Positions 1 through 7,671 are shown, numbered from the stretch's first letter. The stretch: 54,907 bases of DNA from Gemmiger formicilis (GCF_016900095.1 NZ_JACJJP010000023.1:1-54907); one strand, 5' to 3'. The notes: generated by a model from the letters alone, not told the origin. A program made the numbers and translations.

Positions 1-87
1 CGCTTTGATCTTTTTGTAAATGATTTGGCGACGGTACTTCGGCGCAAATACGATATGATATTTGCATCTGTACTTGCTATGTGATAA
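1..87 (-). pseudogene. tnpA: IS200/IS605 transposase TnpA, codons 7 onward, split by the ICE
   Basis: The minus strand from 87 to 1 reads LSHSKYRCKYHIVFAPKYRR followed by QIIYKKIKA and leaves the window. This is the conserved N-terminus of IS200-type Y1 (HUH) transposases. The first six codons (MDDIKS) with their ribosome binding site are at 25346-25329, on the far side of the ICE. The codon TTA at the junction joins both parts in frame. The gene is therefore interrupted by a 25 kb insertion and should be inactive unless the ICE excises. The rest of the gene lies outside the window. Confidence 0.85.
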
Positions 88-105
88 GCATCGGTGTACA
101 AGGGG
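70..105. other. attL: attL junction of the ICE
   Basis: The core is AA (TT on the minus strand) at 86-87. Host tnpA lies to the left. The ICE arm GCATCGGTGTACAAGGGG (88-105) lies to the right and is the inverted counterpart (16/18) of the arm at 25309-25326. Confidence 0.8.
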
Positions 106-143
106 TACAAACAAGATTAAAAAGAAATTTTAGATTTGAAAGT

Positions 144-189
144 AAGTAGAGTGGCAAAATCAAGAGTGTTCAGATTTTCCACTCTACTT
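144..189. repeat. 11-bp inverted repeat spanning the recombinase stop codon
   Basis: AAGTAGAGTGG (144-154) pairs perfectly with CCACTCTACTT (179-189). The stem straddles the recombinase stop at 170-172. There is no T-run on the minus strand after it, so it is not a typical terminator. It may stabilise the transcript end or be a recombinase accessory site. Confidence 0.5.
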
Positions 190-1678
190 GAACGTGGTCG
201 CTGGTTGCGCTGATTGAAATAATCAGGCCGTCAGCGGCTTTTCTTTTGTCGTCAAACTCAATGCTGTCCCAGTGGTCAAGATAATAGGAAAGCTCCTGTT
301 CCTTCTGGGGTGACATTGTTTCAACGGACAATTCTGCAATCGCCTTTGAAATGGTCTGGCGGCGAGTGTCCAGTTCTTCAATTTTTTTGTTGGCATAAGC
401 AAGCAGTGTCGCATTGGCTCCGGTCAGTGTATCAAGCAGTTTTTCAATTTCAGCCTCGACCTGTGCAAGCTCGATCTGATGGGCGGTCAGTTTCGGATTT
501 ACCTTTTCCTCTCTGTCATGGCGGACTTGAAAATTCTTAAATCTCGCCCGCATGGCATTGAAGATAAATTCCTCAAATTCAGTCTTTCGGATTTTCCCAC
601 ATCCCGGACAGCCTTTTGTTTGAATACGTTTCGTGCAACGGAAATATTCAACGCTTTTAGGATTGTGCGTGGCCTTTAGCGCATATCCGCAATGTCCGCA
701 TTTGACTTTTCCGGCAAGCCATGTATTTTTCGGTTTGCGGCCTTGCTGAAAGGTCTTATTCGTCATTAGCTTTTTCCGGCATTTCAGCCAAACATCAGAT
801 GGTATGAGTGCTTCATGTGGGGCAATCACAAGTATCTGATCTTTCAGGCATCTGTCCTTATCCTCCTTTACATCCCGGCCCTGATAGAGATAGCAGCCGT
901 TGGTTCCGGCAAAATCAGAAGCGTCATTGACAATGGCCGCCCCCTGGCTCTTGAAAAACTCATAGAGTTCCAAGTCTGCCTGTGCATAGACCGGATTTCT
1001 CAAAAGCTGGGAGAGGAAAGTACGGAACAGGGATTTTCCGTAAACTTTGATATTCTGTTCTTCAAAGTAACGGGTAATATCCCCGAAGGACGTTTCCGGT
1101 TCGGAATACATCTCAAACATCAGCTTCACATATTGAGCGGTTTCGGGGTCTGCCACCATCTTCTTTGTACGGATACCTTCAACCACTGTCGGTTCCAACT
1201 GATAACCGTATGGGGCCTGCCCACTCATGTGAAAGCCTTTCAGGCACCGGGAATAGTAGGCGTCCGTCACGCGCTTCTGGATTGTCTCACGTTCAAGCTG
1301 TGCGAATACGATACATATATTCAGCATGGCCCGGCCCATCGGGGTCGAGGTGTCGAATTTCTCGGTGGAGGAAACAAACTCTACATCGTACTCTTGAAAC
1401 AGCTCCATCATGTTCGCAAAATCCAGAATGGAGCGGCTGATCCGGTCCAGCTTATAGACGATTACCCGCCGAACCTTGCCCTTTCGGATTTCTCCCAGCA
1501 GCTTTTGAAACTCCGGTCTGTCTGTATTTTTCCCGGAATAGCCTTTATCCTTGAATACCTTACAGCTTCCGCCTTTCAGTTCGTACTTGCAAAAGTCAAT
1601 CTGGCTTTCAATGCTGATACTGTCCTTGCGGTCTACTGACTGCCTTGCGTAAATACAATCTTCTCTGATAATGTCCAT
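170..1678 (-). CDS. Large serine recombinase (ICE integrase/excisionase)
   Basis: This enzyme should integrate and excise the ICE by cutting attachment sites at a 2-base core with a serine nucleophile. The 502 residues show a resolvase domain with YARQS (Ser14), GYSGKNTDRP and KLDRISRS motifs at about 1-150. A recombinase domain follows at about 160-290. A zinc ribbon (CGHCGYA ... CTKRIQTKGCPGC) lies near 325-365, followed by a coiled-coil region. Size and order match TndX/TnpX-type recombinases. It is the leftmost gene, 80 bases from attL. A strong ribosome site (GGAAAGGAG) precedes the ATG, and its promoter at 1726-1754 shares an upstream block with the promoter leading to the relaxase. Confidence 0.95.
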   Translation of the reverse strand: MDIIREDCIYARQSVDRKDSISIESQIDFCKYELKGGSCKVFKDKGYSGKNTDRPEFQKLLGEIRKGKVRRVIVYKLDRISRSILDFANMMELFQEYDVEFVSSTEKFDTSTPMGRAMLNICIVFAQLERETIQKRVTDAYYSRCLKGFHMSGQAPYGYQLEPTVVEGIRTKKMVADPETAQYVKLMFEMYSEPETSFGDITRYFEEQNIKVYGKSLFRTFLSQLLRNPVYAQADLELYEFFKSQGAAIVNDASDFAGTNGCYLYQGRDVKEDKDRCLKDQILVIAPHEALIPSDVWLKCRKKLMTNKTFQQGRKPKNTWLAGKVKCGHCGYALKATHNPKSVEYFRCTKRIQTKGCPGCGKIRKTEFEEFIFNAMRARFKNFQVRHDREEKVNPKLTAHQIELAQVEAEIEKLLDTLTGANATLLAYANKKIEELDTRRQTISKAIAELSVETMSPQKEQELSYYLDHWDSIEFDDKRKAADGLIISISATSDHVQVEWKI

Positions 1679-1725
1679 ATTGGGCTCCTTTCCGTATGGA
1701 ATGGAGCTACCAACCTTACAACTAT

Positions 1726-1754
1726 ATTATACCATTAGCAGCCCCGGACAACAA
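1726..1754 (-). promoter_or_regulatory. Promoter of the recombinase gene
   Basis: On the minus strand, -35 TTGTTG (1754-1749) and -10 TATAAT (1731-1726) are separated by 17 bases. The start would be near 1719, about 40 bases before the ATG. Confidence 0.7.
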
Positions 1755-1783
1755 TGTTGCGATTGATTAGTGAAACCTGTCCC
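1746..1783 (-). promoter_or_regulatory. Shared upstream element, copy 1
   Basis: This 38-base block matches 7663-7700 at 33 of 38 positions and overlaps the -35 region in both places. On the minus strand it runs GGGACAGG, then TTCACTAATC, CGCAACATT and TGTCC, so its ends (GGGACA / TGTCC) are weakly inverted. It is likely an operator for coordinated control of excision and mobilisation. Here it also covers the last codons of the preceding small gene. Confidence 0.65.
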
Positions 1784-1943
1784 CGTACTTGCTGAATATA
1801 TCGTACAGGTTATTTTCGATTTCTCTTTTTCGCTTCTTCTTTTCCTCCGGGGAGAGTACCGGCGTCAGGTTTTCCAGCACAATGAGTTTGCCTTGAAAAT
1901 AAACAGATTGCTTGTCGCTTTGGTATGTAACAGCTTGAACCAT
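1767..1943 (-). CDS. Small conserved ICE protein, unknown function
   Basis: A 58-residue charged protein rich in Glu and Lys (SPEEKKKRKREIENN), of the kind often found just upstream of recombinases in Tn1549-like elements. I assign no function. The start at 1943 is chosen because GGGAGGTTTTCA precedes it; the frame stays open further upstream only because it reads through a terminator and palindrome. The stop lies inside the conserved operator of the recombinase promoter. Confidence 0.7.
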   Translation of the reverse strand: MVQAVTYQSDKQSVYFQGKLIVLENLTPVLSPEEKKKRKREIENNLYDIFSKYGDRFH

Positions 1944-2012
1944 TGAAAACCTCCCTTTTCCAGTATAGGTTAATGCCGACCAGTCTCCCTCTTGTCCGAA
2001 TGGGGAAACGTC

Positions 2013-2040
2013 AAAAAACGGCACCCCGGAAGGTGCCGCT
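2013..2040 (-). terminator. Intrinsic terminator
   Basis: Stem CGGCACC / GGTGCCG with a short loop is followed on the minus strand by TTTTTT. It stands between the palindrome at 2058 and the next small gene. Confidence 0.75.
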
Positions 2041-2057
2041 CTTTGAGCTTTCCCCGG

Positions 2058-2080
2058 CTTCGGGCCAACATGGCCCGAGG
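2058..2080. repeat. ICE palindrome copy 1
   Basis: Arms CTTCGGGCCA / TGGCCCGAGG with spacer ACA. It begins directly after the stop of the gene at 2081-2284. Confidence 0.9.
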
Positions 2081-2284
2081 TCAATAGTCGCCATGATAAT
2101 ATTTCTGCTCGGCCTCGTTGATGGTATGGATGTCAAAGGCTTCGTGAAGCTGCCGTACCACACGGCGAATATCCTCATGGGAGAAGCCACAGTCCTGCAT
2201 TGCCATAATCACATAACCACGGCAGGCGTCGTTGCTCCATGCGTCCGGTTCCAATCCCGGAATGGACGGATAAGTTTTCTTCAT
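2081..2284 (-). CDS. Small conserved ICE protein, unknown function
   Basis: A 67-residue soluble protein with a predicted helical centre (FSHEDIRRVVRQLHEAFD). The ribosome site AGGAG precedes the ATG by 6 bases. The stop codon abuts an ICE palindrome. I recognise no named domain; similar short ORFs occur between the sigma-like factor and recombinase of related ICEs. Confidence 0.7.
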   Translation of the reverse strand: MKKTYPSIPGLEPDAWSNDACRGYVIMAMQDCGFSHEDIRRVVRQLHEAFDIHTINEAEQKYYHGDY

Positions 2285-2701
2285 AAGGTTCTCCTGTTCA
2301 TAAAAGTATGGGGCCCCGCCGGAAAGGTCGCTCTATCATCAGACAGAATAGCGGCGAGGCCCCACAGGTCAAAAGTGCTTTTCAGATAGACCGGACGGAC
2401 GGCTGGCGTTCCGCCCCATAGCATTTCAGCTCTCCCCATTCTGATGGCAAGGCGATCTCATTACCTGCGACGGCTCACGGTTCGCAACACCGCTGCACGC
2501 TCGGATTGTGACTAATCGCAAGTATCCGGGATTTTGTGTTTTATCCGGCGGACCCGCCAAGGCCCGCCTGCGGCATGGGCCTTATCGCTCCCTCTATCCT
2601 CTGACAATAGAGATCATGGCGGGCCTGTCACTGGACACAAGCACCCTTCGTATCCGGGTATCTTTTTATTCAGTTTTCAAGCTACGTAAGGCTTGTCCGA
2701 A
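2285..2701. other. Intergenic region with hairpins, no gene seen
   Basis: No convincing coding frame was found. TGGGGCCCCGCC (2313-2324) pairs with GGCGAGGCCCCA (2351-2362) at 11 of 12 positions. A second GC-rich inverted repeat (GGCCCGCC / GGCGGGCC) lies near 2560-2620. These may terminate transcription or act in DNA processing. Confidence 0.5.
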
Positions 2702-2724
2702 CTTCGGGCCAATGTGGCCCGGGG
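2702..2724. repeat. ICE palindrome copy 2
   Basis: Arms CTTCGGGCCA / TGGCCCGGGG with spacer ATG. The right arm is degraded by one base. It lies 52 bases after the stop of the sigma-like gene. Confidence 0.85.
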
Positions 2725-2776
2725 CTTTGACTGCCTCTCATATACCATTTCATTTTTTGGTCTAAATCGGTACGCC

Positions 2777-3199
2777 TTACAGAATTTTTTTCAAAATTTT
2801 TTCCAGGCTCCTCAGACCGCGCTCAATGGCGACCCGCACGACTTTTTCATGGACGCCTTCTGCCCGGGCAATATCCTTTTTAGTCATGCCGAGAATGAAA
2901 TGGGCGTAAATACGTTTCGCCTGCTTATCCGGCAGACGGGAAATGGCGGCATGGAGTTCCTGCATAGTCACTTTGCGCTCATACAGCTCATGCGGAGAAA
3001 GAGCGACGAAAAGAGCCTCATGCTCAATGCCGTCATTCCGGTCGAGGGAGTAGTATGCCTTGTGCCGGTATGTACGTAGACGGTAAGCCGCCTCTTTGCG
3101 GTCGAACTCGGAAAACAGATCGGCCACTTCGTCAGTTACTTCAACAAAACAATCCTGTGTATAATGAGGGTAAATATCCCGCAGATTGATAACTTTCAT
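2777..3199 (-). CDS. Sigma-70-like regulatory protein of the ICE
   Basis: This 140-residue protein resembles the small sigma-factor-like proteins of Tn916/Tn1549-type elements. The C-terminal third (about 85-138) has a sigma region-4-like helix-turn-helix: LPDKQAKRIYAHFILGMTKK followed by DIARAEGVHEKVVRVAIERG. It probably controls ICE transcription. The ATG at 3199 is preceded by GGAGG at 5 bases; that GGAGG is buried in a perfect 12-bp hairpin (3205-3248), so translation is probably regulated. ICE palindromes flank it on both sides. Confidence 0.8.
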   Translation of the reverse strand: MKVINLRDIYPHYTQDCFVEVTDEVADLFSEFDRKEAAYRLRTYRHKAYYSLDRNDGIEHEALFVALSPHELYERKVTMQELHAAISRLPDKQAKRIYAHFILGMTKKDIARAEGVHEKVVRVAIERGLRSLEKILKKIL

Positions 3200-3204
3200 A
3201 AATA

Positions 3205-3248
3205 CCTCCGTTTCGGGTGTTCGGGTTGACGGGTAGCCGAAACGGAGG
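3205..3248 (-). promoter_or_regulatory. Hairpin sequestering the ribosome site of the sigma-like gene
   Basis: CCTCCGTTTCGG (3205-3216) and CCGAAACGGAGG (3237-3248) are perfect complements with a 20-base loop. On the minus-strand mRNA the 3' arm ends with the GGAGG placed 5 bases before the ATG. Confidence 0.75.
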
Positions 3249-3274
3249 CGGTGGTGAGCGACACCGGGGCATGA

Positions 3275-3297
3275 CCTCGGGCCAACATGGCCCGAAG
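3275..3297. repeat. ICE palindrome copy 3
   Basis: Arms CCTCGGGCCA / TGGCCCGAAG with spacer ACA, in the 5' leader of the sigma-like gene. Confidence 0.9.
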
Positions 3298-3314
3298 TTA
3301 TCCCAAGAGAACGC

Positions 3315-3349
3315 AAAAGCGCCTGCGCGGCATAAGGCCACGCAAGCGC
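3315..3349 (-). terminator. Intrinsic terminator
   Basis: Three-segment stem GCGC, TGCG, GGC with matching right segments (one-base bulges), followed on the minus strand by TTTTGCG. It lies upstream of the sigma-like gene leader. Confidence 0.6.
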
Positions 3350-3695
3350 ACGAAATTATATATTCATTTATGTACTGCCAAACTGCACATCCGCCGCCGG
3401 ACTGGTCCTGTTCGGGGAACGAGCTTTTTTTGACAGGTTAGGGGGATGGAAAAAGAAAAAGGACACAGCGATACCTCCCGGACACCGCCGTATCCTTAAA
3501 AAAGGGCGACTTTAACACACCCCCCGCAATCTCATTTTTTGAAAAGAAAACGACGGCTTGAAATTTGTTATTTCAAAACCGCCGTAAGGCTACTGTATTT
3601 TGTTTTGGCGCATGAATACCCAGCCGCCGAAACAACGGTTTTTTTATTATCCCGTTGGGCGGCTATTCTGTCCATTTATTAGCTATGAGTAAAAA
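3350..3695. other. Intergenic region between ICE backbone and cargo, no gene seen
   Basis: It contains T-rich stretches and two hairpins: one at about 3554-3587 (ACGGC with ATTTC complements), and a strong one at 3631-3664 where GCCGCC..CAACGG pairs with CCGTTGGGCGGC. The latter follows the hydrolase stop and probably ends that transcript. Confidence 0.5.
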
Positions 3696-4439
3696 TTATC
3701 GTTCTATTTTTACTTCCTTGAATTTGGTTTGTACTTTGCCGGACTGAATGTTATTATCAATCCAGCTATATAAAATATCTAATTGCGGTTGGGTATGGAA
3801 CCAGTGTTCCCCCGGCTCCCATATTGTTAATTCGCAATGATAAGTTTTTGCAAATGCCTCTACGGTATCACGATCTGTAAGATGGTCTTTTCCTGCATAT
3901 AAAATTTTTGTTGGGACTTTCCATTGAGTGACCTGATTATTTGCTGCATACTCCCAATATTTCCACGAAAGCGTTTGTCCGAAAGATGTAGAAATAGTTT
4001 GCTCGTGTCTAAGTCTTTCTTGTGAAACATTAGCCCACGACATCATCTTTTGAATAAGCAATTTCATATCAAGAACAGGGGAAACAAATAAACTCTTTTC
4101 CAGACTTTCATTTTTGAAACTTAGCATACTGAACCATGCACCAATACTATTTGCAAATAGTGCAATATCTGCCCAGCGGTTTTTGACATATTGCATCACA
4201 GTTAGAAGCTCTGGCACAATAGTCCACGGATTAAATAAATCATGTTCCTCTTTTCTTTCGCCATGCTCGGGTAGATCAATACTTAATACTTGCCATCCAT
4301 AACGATTTGCAATAGACGCAAATGCTTCTGCTTCTTCTTTATATCCTCCTTGACCGTGTATATAAAGATAGACTTTAGAGGATGTATCCCCCCATATAAT
4401 TGCAGGAATGTTTTTGATATTCAAATGTTCATCAATCAT
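3696..4439 (-). CDS. Alpha/beta hydrolase (ICE cargo)
   Basis: The 247 residues show an alpha/beta hydrolase fold: oxyanion motif HGQGG (about 29-33), nucleophile region FANSIGAWF, Asp in AGKDHLTD and His in GEHWFH. The nucleophile elbow reads N-S-I-G-A, so the first Gly of the usual GxSxG is absent. Substrate unknown; it could be an esterase acting on a small molecule or drug. The gene is AT-rich compared with the ICE backbone and diverges from a TetR-family gene, a typical arrangement for an inducible detoxification gene. The start at 4439 has AGAGG upstream. Confidence 0.75.
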   Translation of the reverse strand: MIDEHLNIKNIPAIIWGDTSSKVYLYIHGQGGYKEEAEAFASIANRYGWQVLSIDLPEHGERKEEHDLFNPWTIVPELLTVMQYVKNRWADIALFANSIGAWFSMLSFKNESLEKSLFVSPVLDMKLLIQKMMSWANVSQERLRHEQTISTSFGQTLSWKYWEYAANNQVTQWKVPTKILYAGKDHLTDRDTVEAFAKTYHCELTIWEPGEHWFHTQPQLDILYSWIDNNIQSGKVQTKFKEVKIER

Positions 4440-4559
4440 TGTAGGAACCTCTCTGCCAAAAAAAACTATTGTAGTTAATTATAATGCTAATCTAATTAGT
4501 ATTTTATAAAATAGCAAGCTGCTTGTCAAGTGCCACATGGAAAGAACCTAACTTTATTA

Positions 4560-4596
4560 TTGACCACACTAACTCTATTAGCTAAAATAGTAATAG
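4560..4596 (+). promoter_or_regulatory. Promoter and candidate operator of the TetR gene
   Basis: -35 TTGACC (4560-4565) and -10 TAAAAT (4583-4588) are spaced by 17 bases. An inverted repeat CTATTA (4575-4580) / TAATAG (4591-4596) with a 10-base centre covers the -10, as an autoregulatory TetR site would. A perfect palindrome TATTTTATAAAATA lies at about 4500-4513, nearer the hydrolase. Confidence 0.6.
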
Positions 4597-4621
4597 ACAA
4601 TGTAAAAATGAGAGGTGTACT

Positions 4622-5197
4622 ATGCGTGTATCAAAATCGTTGGTAATAGAAACGGCTTCACAAATAGCAGACGAGCGAGGGTTAAATAGCCTATCTCTAA
4701 AGGTAGTTGCAGAAAAATTGAATGTACGAACACCATCCCTTTATAATCATATCGAAAGTCTTGACGATCTACTTCGGGAAGTAGCGCACAAAGGGATGCG
4801 CTCCATGAATGAGCAAATGGCACAGGCAGCCATTGGAAAGTCTGGCGATACTGCATTGAAAGGCGTCAGCGTTGAATATTTGAATTTTATTATTGAACAC
4901 CCTGGGGTATATGAAACTATTCAGTGGGCTACATGGCATGGTACGGATGAAACCGCCCAAATATTTGGAAACTATATTAAGATTTTATCAACGATAATTT
5001 CGTCATACAATTTTCCATCTGAAAGCACAAATGAAATATTGAACCTTTTTACCGGATTTCTTCATGGCTTTACCACTTTACAAGTGCGCTATGCCTTTTC
5101 TGATCCGCAGAAAGTCCGAAATGAGCTCTGTAATGCTGTTGATACGATAATGTTAGGCGTTCACCAAAAATATGAAAATCGCATCGAAAACGAGTAA
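4622..5197 (+). CDS. TetR/AcrR-family regulator with WHG-type C-terminal domain
   Basis: The 191 residues begin with a TetR helix-turn-helix (about 8-50: LSLKVVAEKLNVRTPSLYNH). The ligand domain contains TWHGTDE, as in the WHG subfamily. It diverges from the hydrolase and probably represses both genes until a ligand binds. GAGAGG lies 6 bases before the ATG. Like the hydrolase it is AT-rich, so the two likely arrived together. Confidence 0.85.
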   Translation: MRVSKSLVIETASQIADERGLNSLSLKVVAEKLNVRTPSLYNHIESLDDLLREVAHKGMRSMNEQMAQAAIGKSGDTALKGVSVEYLNFIIEHPGVYETIQWATWHGTDETAQIFGNYIKILSTIISSYNFPSESTNEILNLFTGFLHGFTTLQVRYAFSDPQKVRNELCNAVDTIMLGVHQKYENRIENE

Positions 5198-5252
5198 TAA
5201 ACCAAACGTGAAAATAAATAGTCAGTAGTATGAAATAGACAATCGTTCAAAT

Positions 5253-5290
5253 AATATCACCTGAAATGTAAAATTACATTAGGTGATATT
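5253..5290 (+). promoter_or_regulatory. Dyad overlapping the start of the XRE gene
   Basis: AATATCACCT (5253-5262) is the exact complement of AGGTGATATT (5281-5290), and AATGTAA / TTACATT form an inner stem. The right arm holds the AGGTGA ribosome site and touches the ATG at 5291. It may act as an mRNA hairpin or as an operator for the regulator itself. Confidence 0.65.
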
Positions 5291-5650
5291 ATGAAGATTG
5301 AGAGAGATAACCGACGATTTGATTTTCACGATATAGGACTCGCCATCAAGCGGGCGCGGGAGGCCGCTGGAATGACGCAGGAGCAACTGGCCTATATTGT
5401 TGACCGGGCTCCGCGTACCATCATGTATAACGAGAATGACGGCCAGCACCCCAGCTTCAATACCTTTTATCAGATGGTGACAATGTTCGATATATCGGTA
5501 GATCAATATTTCTATCCGTCCAAGAATAAAGGGAGCGAGTGTAGAAAGCGGATTGACGCCATGCTCAATGCCCTTGACGAAAAAGAATTGAAAGTCGTGG
5601 AGGCCACCATTCAAGCTATGAAGCAGGCCAAAGAAACGGAGGATTTGTAA
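5291..5650 (+). CDS. XRE-family helix-turn-helix regulator of the ICE
   Basis: The 119-residue protein has an HTH_3 domain at about 15-70 (AIKRAREAAGMTQEQLAYIV). A helical C-terminal tail may dimerise. It is the only backbone gene on the plus strand. It is a natural candidate to regulate ICE promoters, for example the repeated upstream element at 1746 and 7663 (inference). Its start codon directly abuts a large dyad, suggesting self-control. Confidence 0.85.
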   Translation: MKIERDNRRFDFHDIGLAIKRAREAAGMTQEQLAYIVDRAPRTIMYNENDGQHPSFNTFYQMVTMFDISVDQYFYPSKNKGSECRKRIDAMLNALDEKELKVVEATIQAMKQAKETEDL

Positions 5651-5768
5651 AAGAGCGCATACCTCCGTTTTTTGCGCCATTTTCGGAGGTGTCGCTAAAT
5701 GGCAAGCAATGCCTCCGTGGCCACAAAGGCCCGGACGCTGCTTGTTGGGGCTCGCCCCAAACCCGTAT
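5651..5768. other. Intergenic region with two hairpins
   Basis: ACCTCCG / CGGAGGT (about 5661-5694) follows the XRE stop and may end its transcript. TTGGGGC / GCCCCAA (about 5744-5760) lies next to palindrome copy 4. No gene is evident. Confidence 0.5.
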
Positions 5769-5791
5769 CTTCGGGCCAACATGGCCCGAAG
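5769..5791. repeat. ICE palindrome copy 4
   Basis: Perfect arms CTTCGGGCCA / TGGCCCGAAG with spacer ACA, 34 bases after the relaxase stop. Confidence 0.92.
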
Positions 5792-5825
5792 TATTTGCGT
5801 CGCTTTGCTCCTTGTTTTCATAATC

Positions 5826-7241
5826 TCAACGCTCCTTTTCCTGCTTTCTGCCCGGCTCGGTGTAGCCCAGCAGAGTATCAATATTTGCCTTGATGGTGAC
5901 GATCTCCTGCATATCCCGGCGCGCTTTCTGATACTCTCCATAAAGGCGCTTTTTCTTTGCCGTGAGCTTACGGCCTTCCTCCTTCAACGCATCCATTTTC
6001 GGGAGCTTCGCCCCGCCCAGTAGACGGCGCATTTCCGCCTGTGCCGCTCGGTACAGTTCAATATCGGCCTCATGCTCCGCAAGGAATTTCCGGCTGTACT
6101 TCGCAGCCTTGTACTGCTCAAAGACCGGGCGTGTTTTGGCATACTGAACCGTTGCGGTCTTTAGTCCAGCATTGGTTTTCATGGCCTGCTCCGTCTGCTT
6201 GATCTGCTCGGAAAGCGCGTGAAAATGGTCGGTTGCTTCGGTGGCTTTCTGCGCCAACTGCTCATAATCAGTCAGGCCATTGTCCTGTATATAGGCAAGG
6301 GCGGCGGCCATCTGCTTGATGTTGAACACCTTCGCCCACCGCTCGTAGCCCGGTCCCTTACCGGCAGCCAGCTTTGCTTGAATATCCACCGCCAGACTGA
6401 TTTTTCGCTCCGGGCTTCCGGGGCGTTTTTCTTTGCCCTCAATAGCGGCCAGTATATCTTTCAGATCGTAGCCGTCCCCCAGCGTAGAGGCCCGCAGACG
6501 GGTAAAGCGTTCCTGTCCCTGACCGGTCAGCCGGAAGCTGATACCACCGCCCCGAACCTTCTTGACTTCATATCCAGCCCGCTTCATCAGACCGAGAAAT
6601 TCGTCCAGATCGGCGGGGCGCTCCGCCAGCGCAGTATCAATCGCAAGGCGCAGCCGGTCCTGATACGAAAGCGGCCCTTTCCGTTCTTTCTGCCACTCCC
6701 CATAGTTCCGATACTTGCCCTTGCTCCGTGGCTTCGGGTTCTCCACGATGGACAGCCCGTTTTCAAGGCACAGCCTGTCGGAAAGCCGACGGAGGGCGAA
6801 GCTGGAGCCCCAAAAATTTCGGAATTTCCGGGTACAGTCAAGGGTGGTGGAGTTGTAATAGATGTGACAATGGATGTGATGGCGGTCTGTGTGCGTGGTA
6901 ACGATAAAAGCGTGCCGCCCCTTCGTCCAGCGCATAGCCAGCTCATAGCCGATACGGTTTGCCTCCTTCGGGGTGATCTCTCCCGGATAAAAGGACTGTC
7001 GTATTTGATAGCACAGCACATCATTGGCCTTTTTCTGTTCCCGGCCTGTCATGGCGGCATAGCTGGCTTTCGCCAAAAGAAACTCGTCCGCCGCGGTGGC
7101 AGGGTCGCACTCATAAGCGGAGATATACTTTCCGCTTTCTGTTTTTTCCGGGTTTTTACCATAGTCCAGACAATCCCAGATGGCCTCGGCAATCGTTTCG
7201 CCTTCGCCCGCATGGCGCTGCAACAAAGTTGTGGTAGCCAG
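5826..7241 (-). CDS. MobP-type relaxase
   Basis: The relaxase nicks oriT and pilots the strand during transfer. The N-terminal domain has motif I CLDYGKNPEKT with the candidate catalytic Tyr, and the metal-binding motif HTDRHHIHCHIYYN. The C-terminal half is a long helical region (to about residue 470). The family usually begins MATTT. Here that peptide is preceded not by ATG but by CTG at 7241-7239, with a good GGGAGG seven to eight bases upstream. In-frame TTG codons at 7226 and 7223 lack such a site, so CTG is preferred. An intrinsic terminator and a palindrome separate it from the upstream membrane-protein gene. Confidence 0.9.
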   Translation of the reverse strand: MATTTLLQRHAGEGETIAEAIWDCLDYGKNPEKTESGKYISAYECDPATAADEFLLAKASYAAMTGREQKKANDVLCYQIRQSFYPGEITPKEANRIGYELAMRWTKGRHAFIVTTHTDRHHIHCHIYYNSTTLDCTRKFRNFWGSSFALRRLSDRLCLENGLSIVENPKPRSKGKYRNYGEWQKERKGPLSYQDRLRLAIDTALAERPADLDEFLGLMKRAGYEVKKVRGGGISFRLTGQGQERFTRLRASTLGDGYDLKDILAAIEGKEKRPGSPERKISLAVDIQAKLAAGKGPGYERWAKVFNIKQMAAALAYIQDNGLTDYEQLAQKATEATDHFHALSEQIKQTEQAMKTNAGLKTATVQYAKTRPVFEQYKAAKYSRKFLAEHEADIELYRAAQAEMRRLLGGAKLPKMDALKEEGRKLTAKKKRLYGEYQKARRDMQEIVTIKANIDTLLGYTEPGRKQEKER

Positions 7242-7262
7242 AAATCATCCCTCCCTTCTATG

Positions 7263-7290
7263 AAAAAAGGGCGGCCCGTCCAGACCGCCC
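7263..7290 (-). terminator. Intrinsic terminator in front of the relaxase gene
   Basis: GGGCGG (7269-7274) pairs with CCGCCC (7285-7290); on the minus strand TTTTTT follows. It lies between genes that otherwise look co-transcribed. Confidence 0.7.
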
Positions 7291-7293
7291 CGA

Positions 7294-7316
7294 CTTCGGG
7301 CCAACATGGCCCGAGG
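7294..7316. repeat. ICE palindrome copy 5
   Basis: Arms CTTCGGGCCA / TGGCCCGAGG with spacer ACA, four bases after the stop of the CD1845-like gene. Confidence 0.9.
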
Positions 7317-7320
7317 CTGT

Positions 7321-7614
7321 TTAACTTGCCAGAAACCGATACAGAGCGGATTTGCCTCCGTCCAGCGCCCAAAGCAGAGAACCAGCCGCCGCTTGCAGCC
7401 CATACGGCGAAAGGAGGAAGGCGAGGAACAGAAATACAATCCCGCCGATGGGGGTCGGCGTGAAAAAGAGGGCGATACCCAGCACCGCCAGGATCACGGA
7501 GGCAATCGTCAGCAGGAAGGCGCAAATATCAAACAAAAACACCAGCAGAGCCGCCAGAAGGGACAGCGCCAGAGCGAAGGGCGCGACTAATATTTTCAGC
7601 AGTATCTTCATCAT
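7321..7614 (-). CDS. CD1845-like small membrane protein
   Basis: A 97-residue protein with about three hydrophobic segments (residues 5-30, 33-55, 57-75), resembling the CD1845 family of ICE proteins. Function is unknown; its position before the relaxase suggests a mobilisation role. ATG 7614 has GGAGG five bases upstream; a second ATG follows at once. The promoter at 7643-7671 would start transcription about 20 bases before it. Confidence 0.7.
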   Translation of the reverse strand: MMKILLKILVAPFALALSLLAALLVFLFDICAFLLTIASVILAVLGIALFFTPTPIGGIVFLFLAFLLSPYGLQAAAGSLLWALDGGKSALYRFLAS

Positions 7615-7642
7615 CAAAACCTCCTTTATTCTTTCTATCTCT

Positions 7643-7671
7643 ATTTTATCATGCCTGCCCGGGGACATAAA
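7643..7671 (-). promoter_or_regulatory. Promoter of the CD1845-like / relaxase transcript
   Basis: On the minus strand -35 TTTATG (7671-7666) and -10 TAAAAT (7648-7643) are 17 bases apart, with TGA as an extended -10. Geometry matches the recombinase promoter. Confidence 0.6.

Noticed and set aside
2505-2535. Third copy of the shared promoter element
   Set aside because: Only ACTAATCGCAA is shared; order and surrounding bases differ and no promoter follows.
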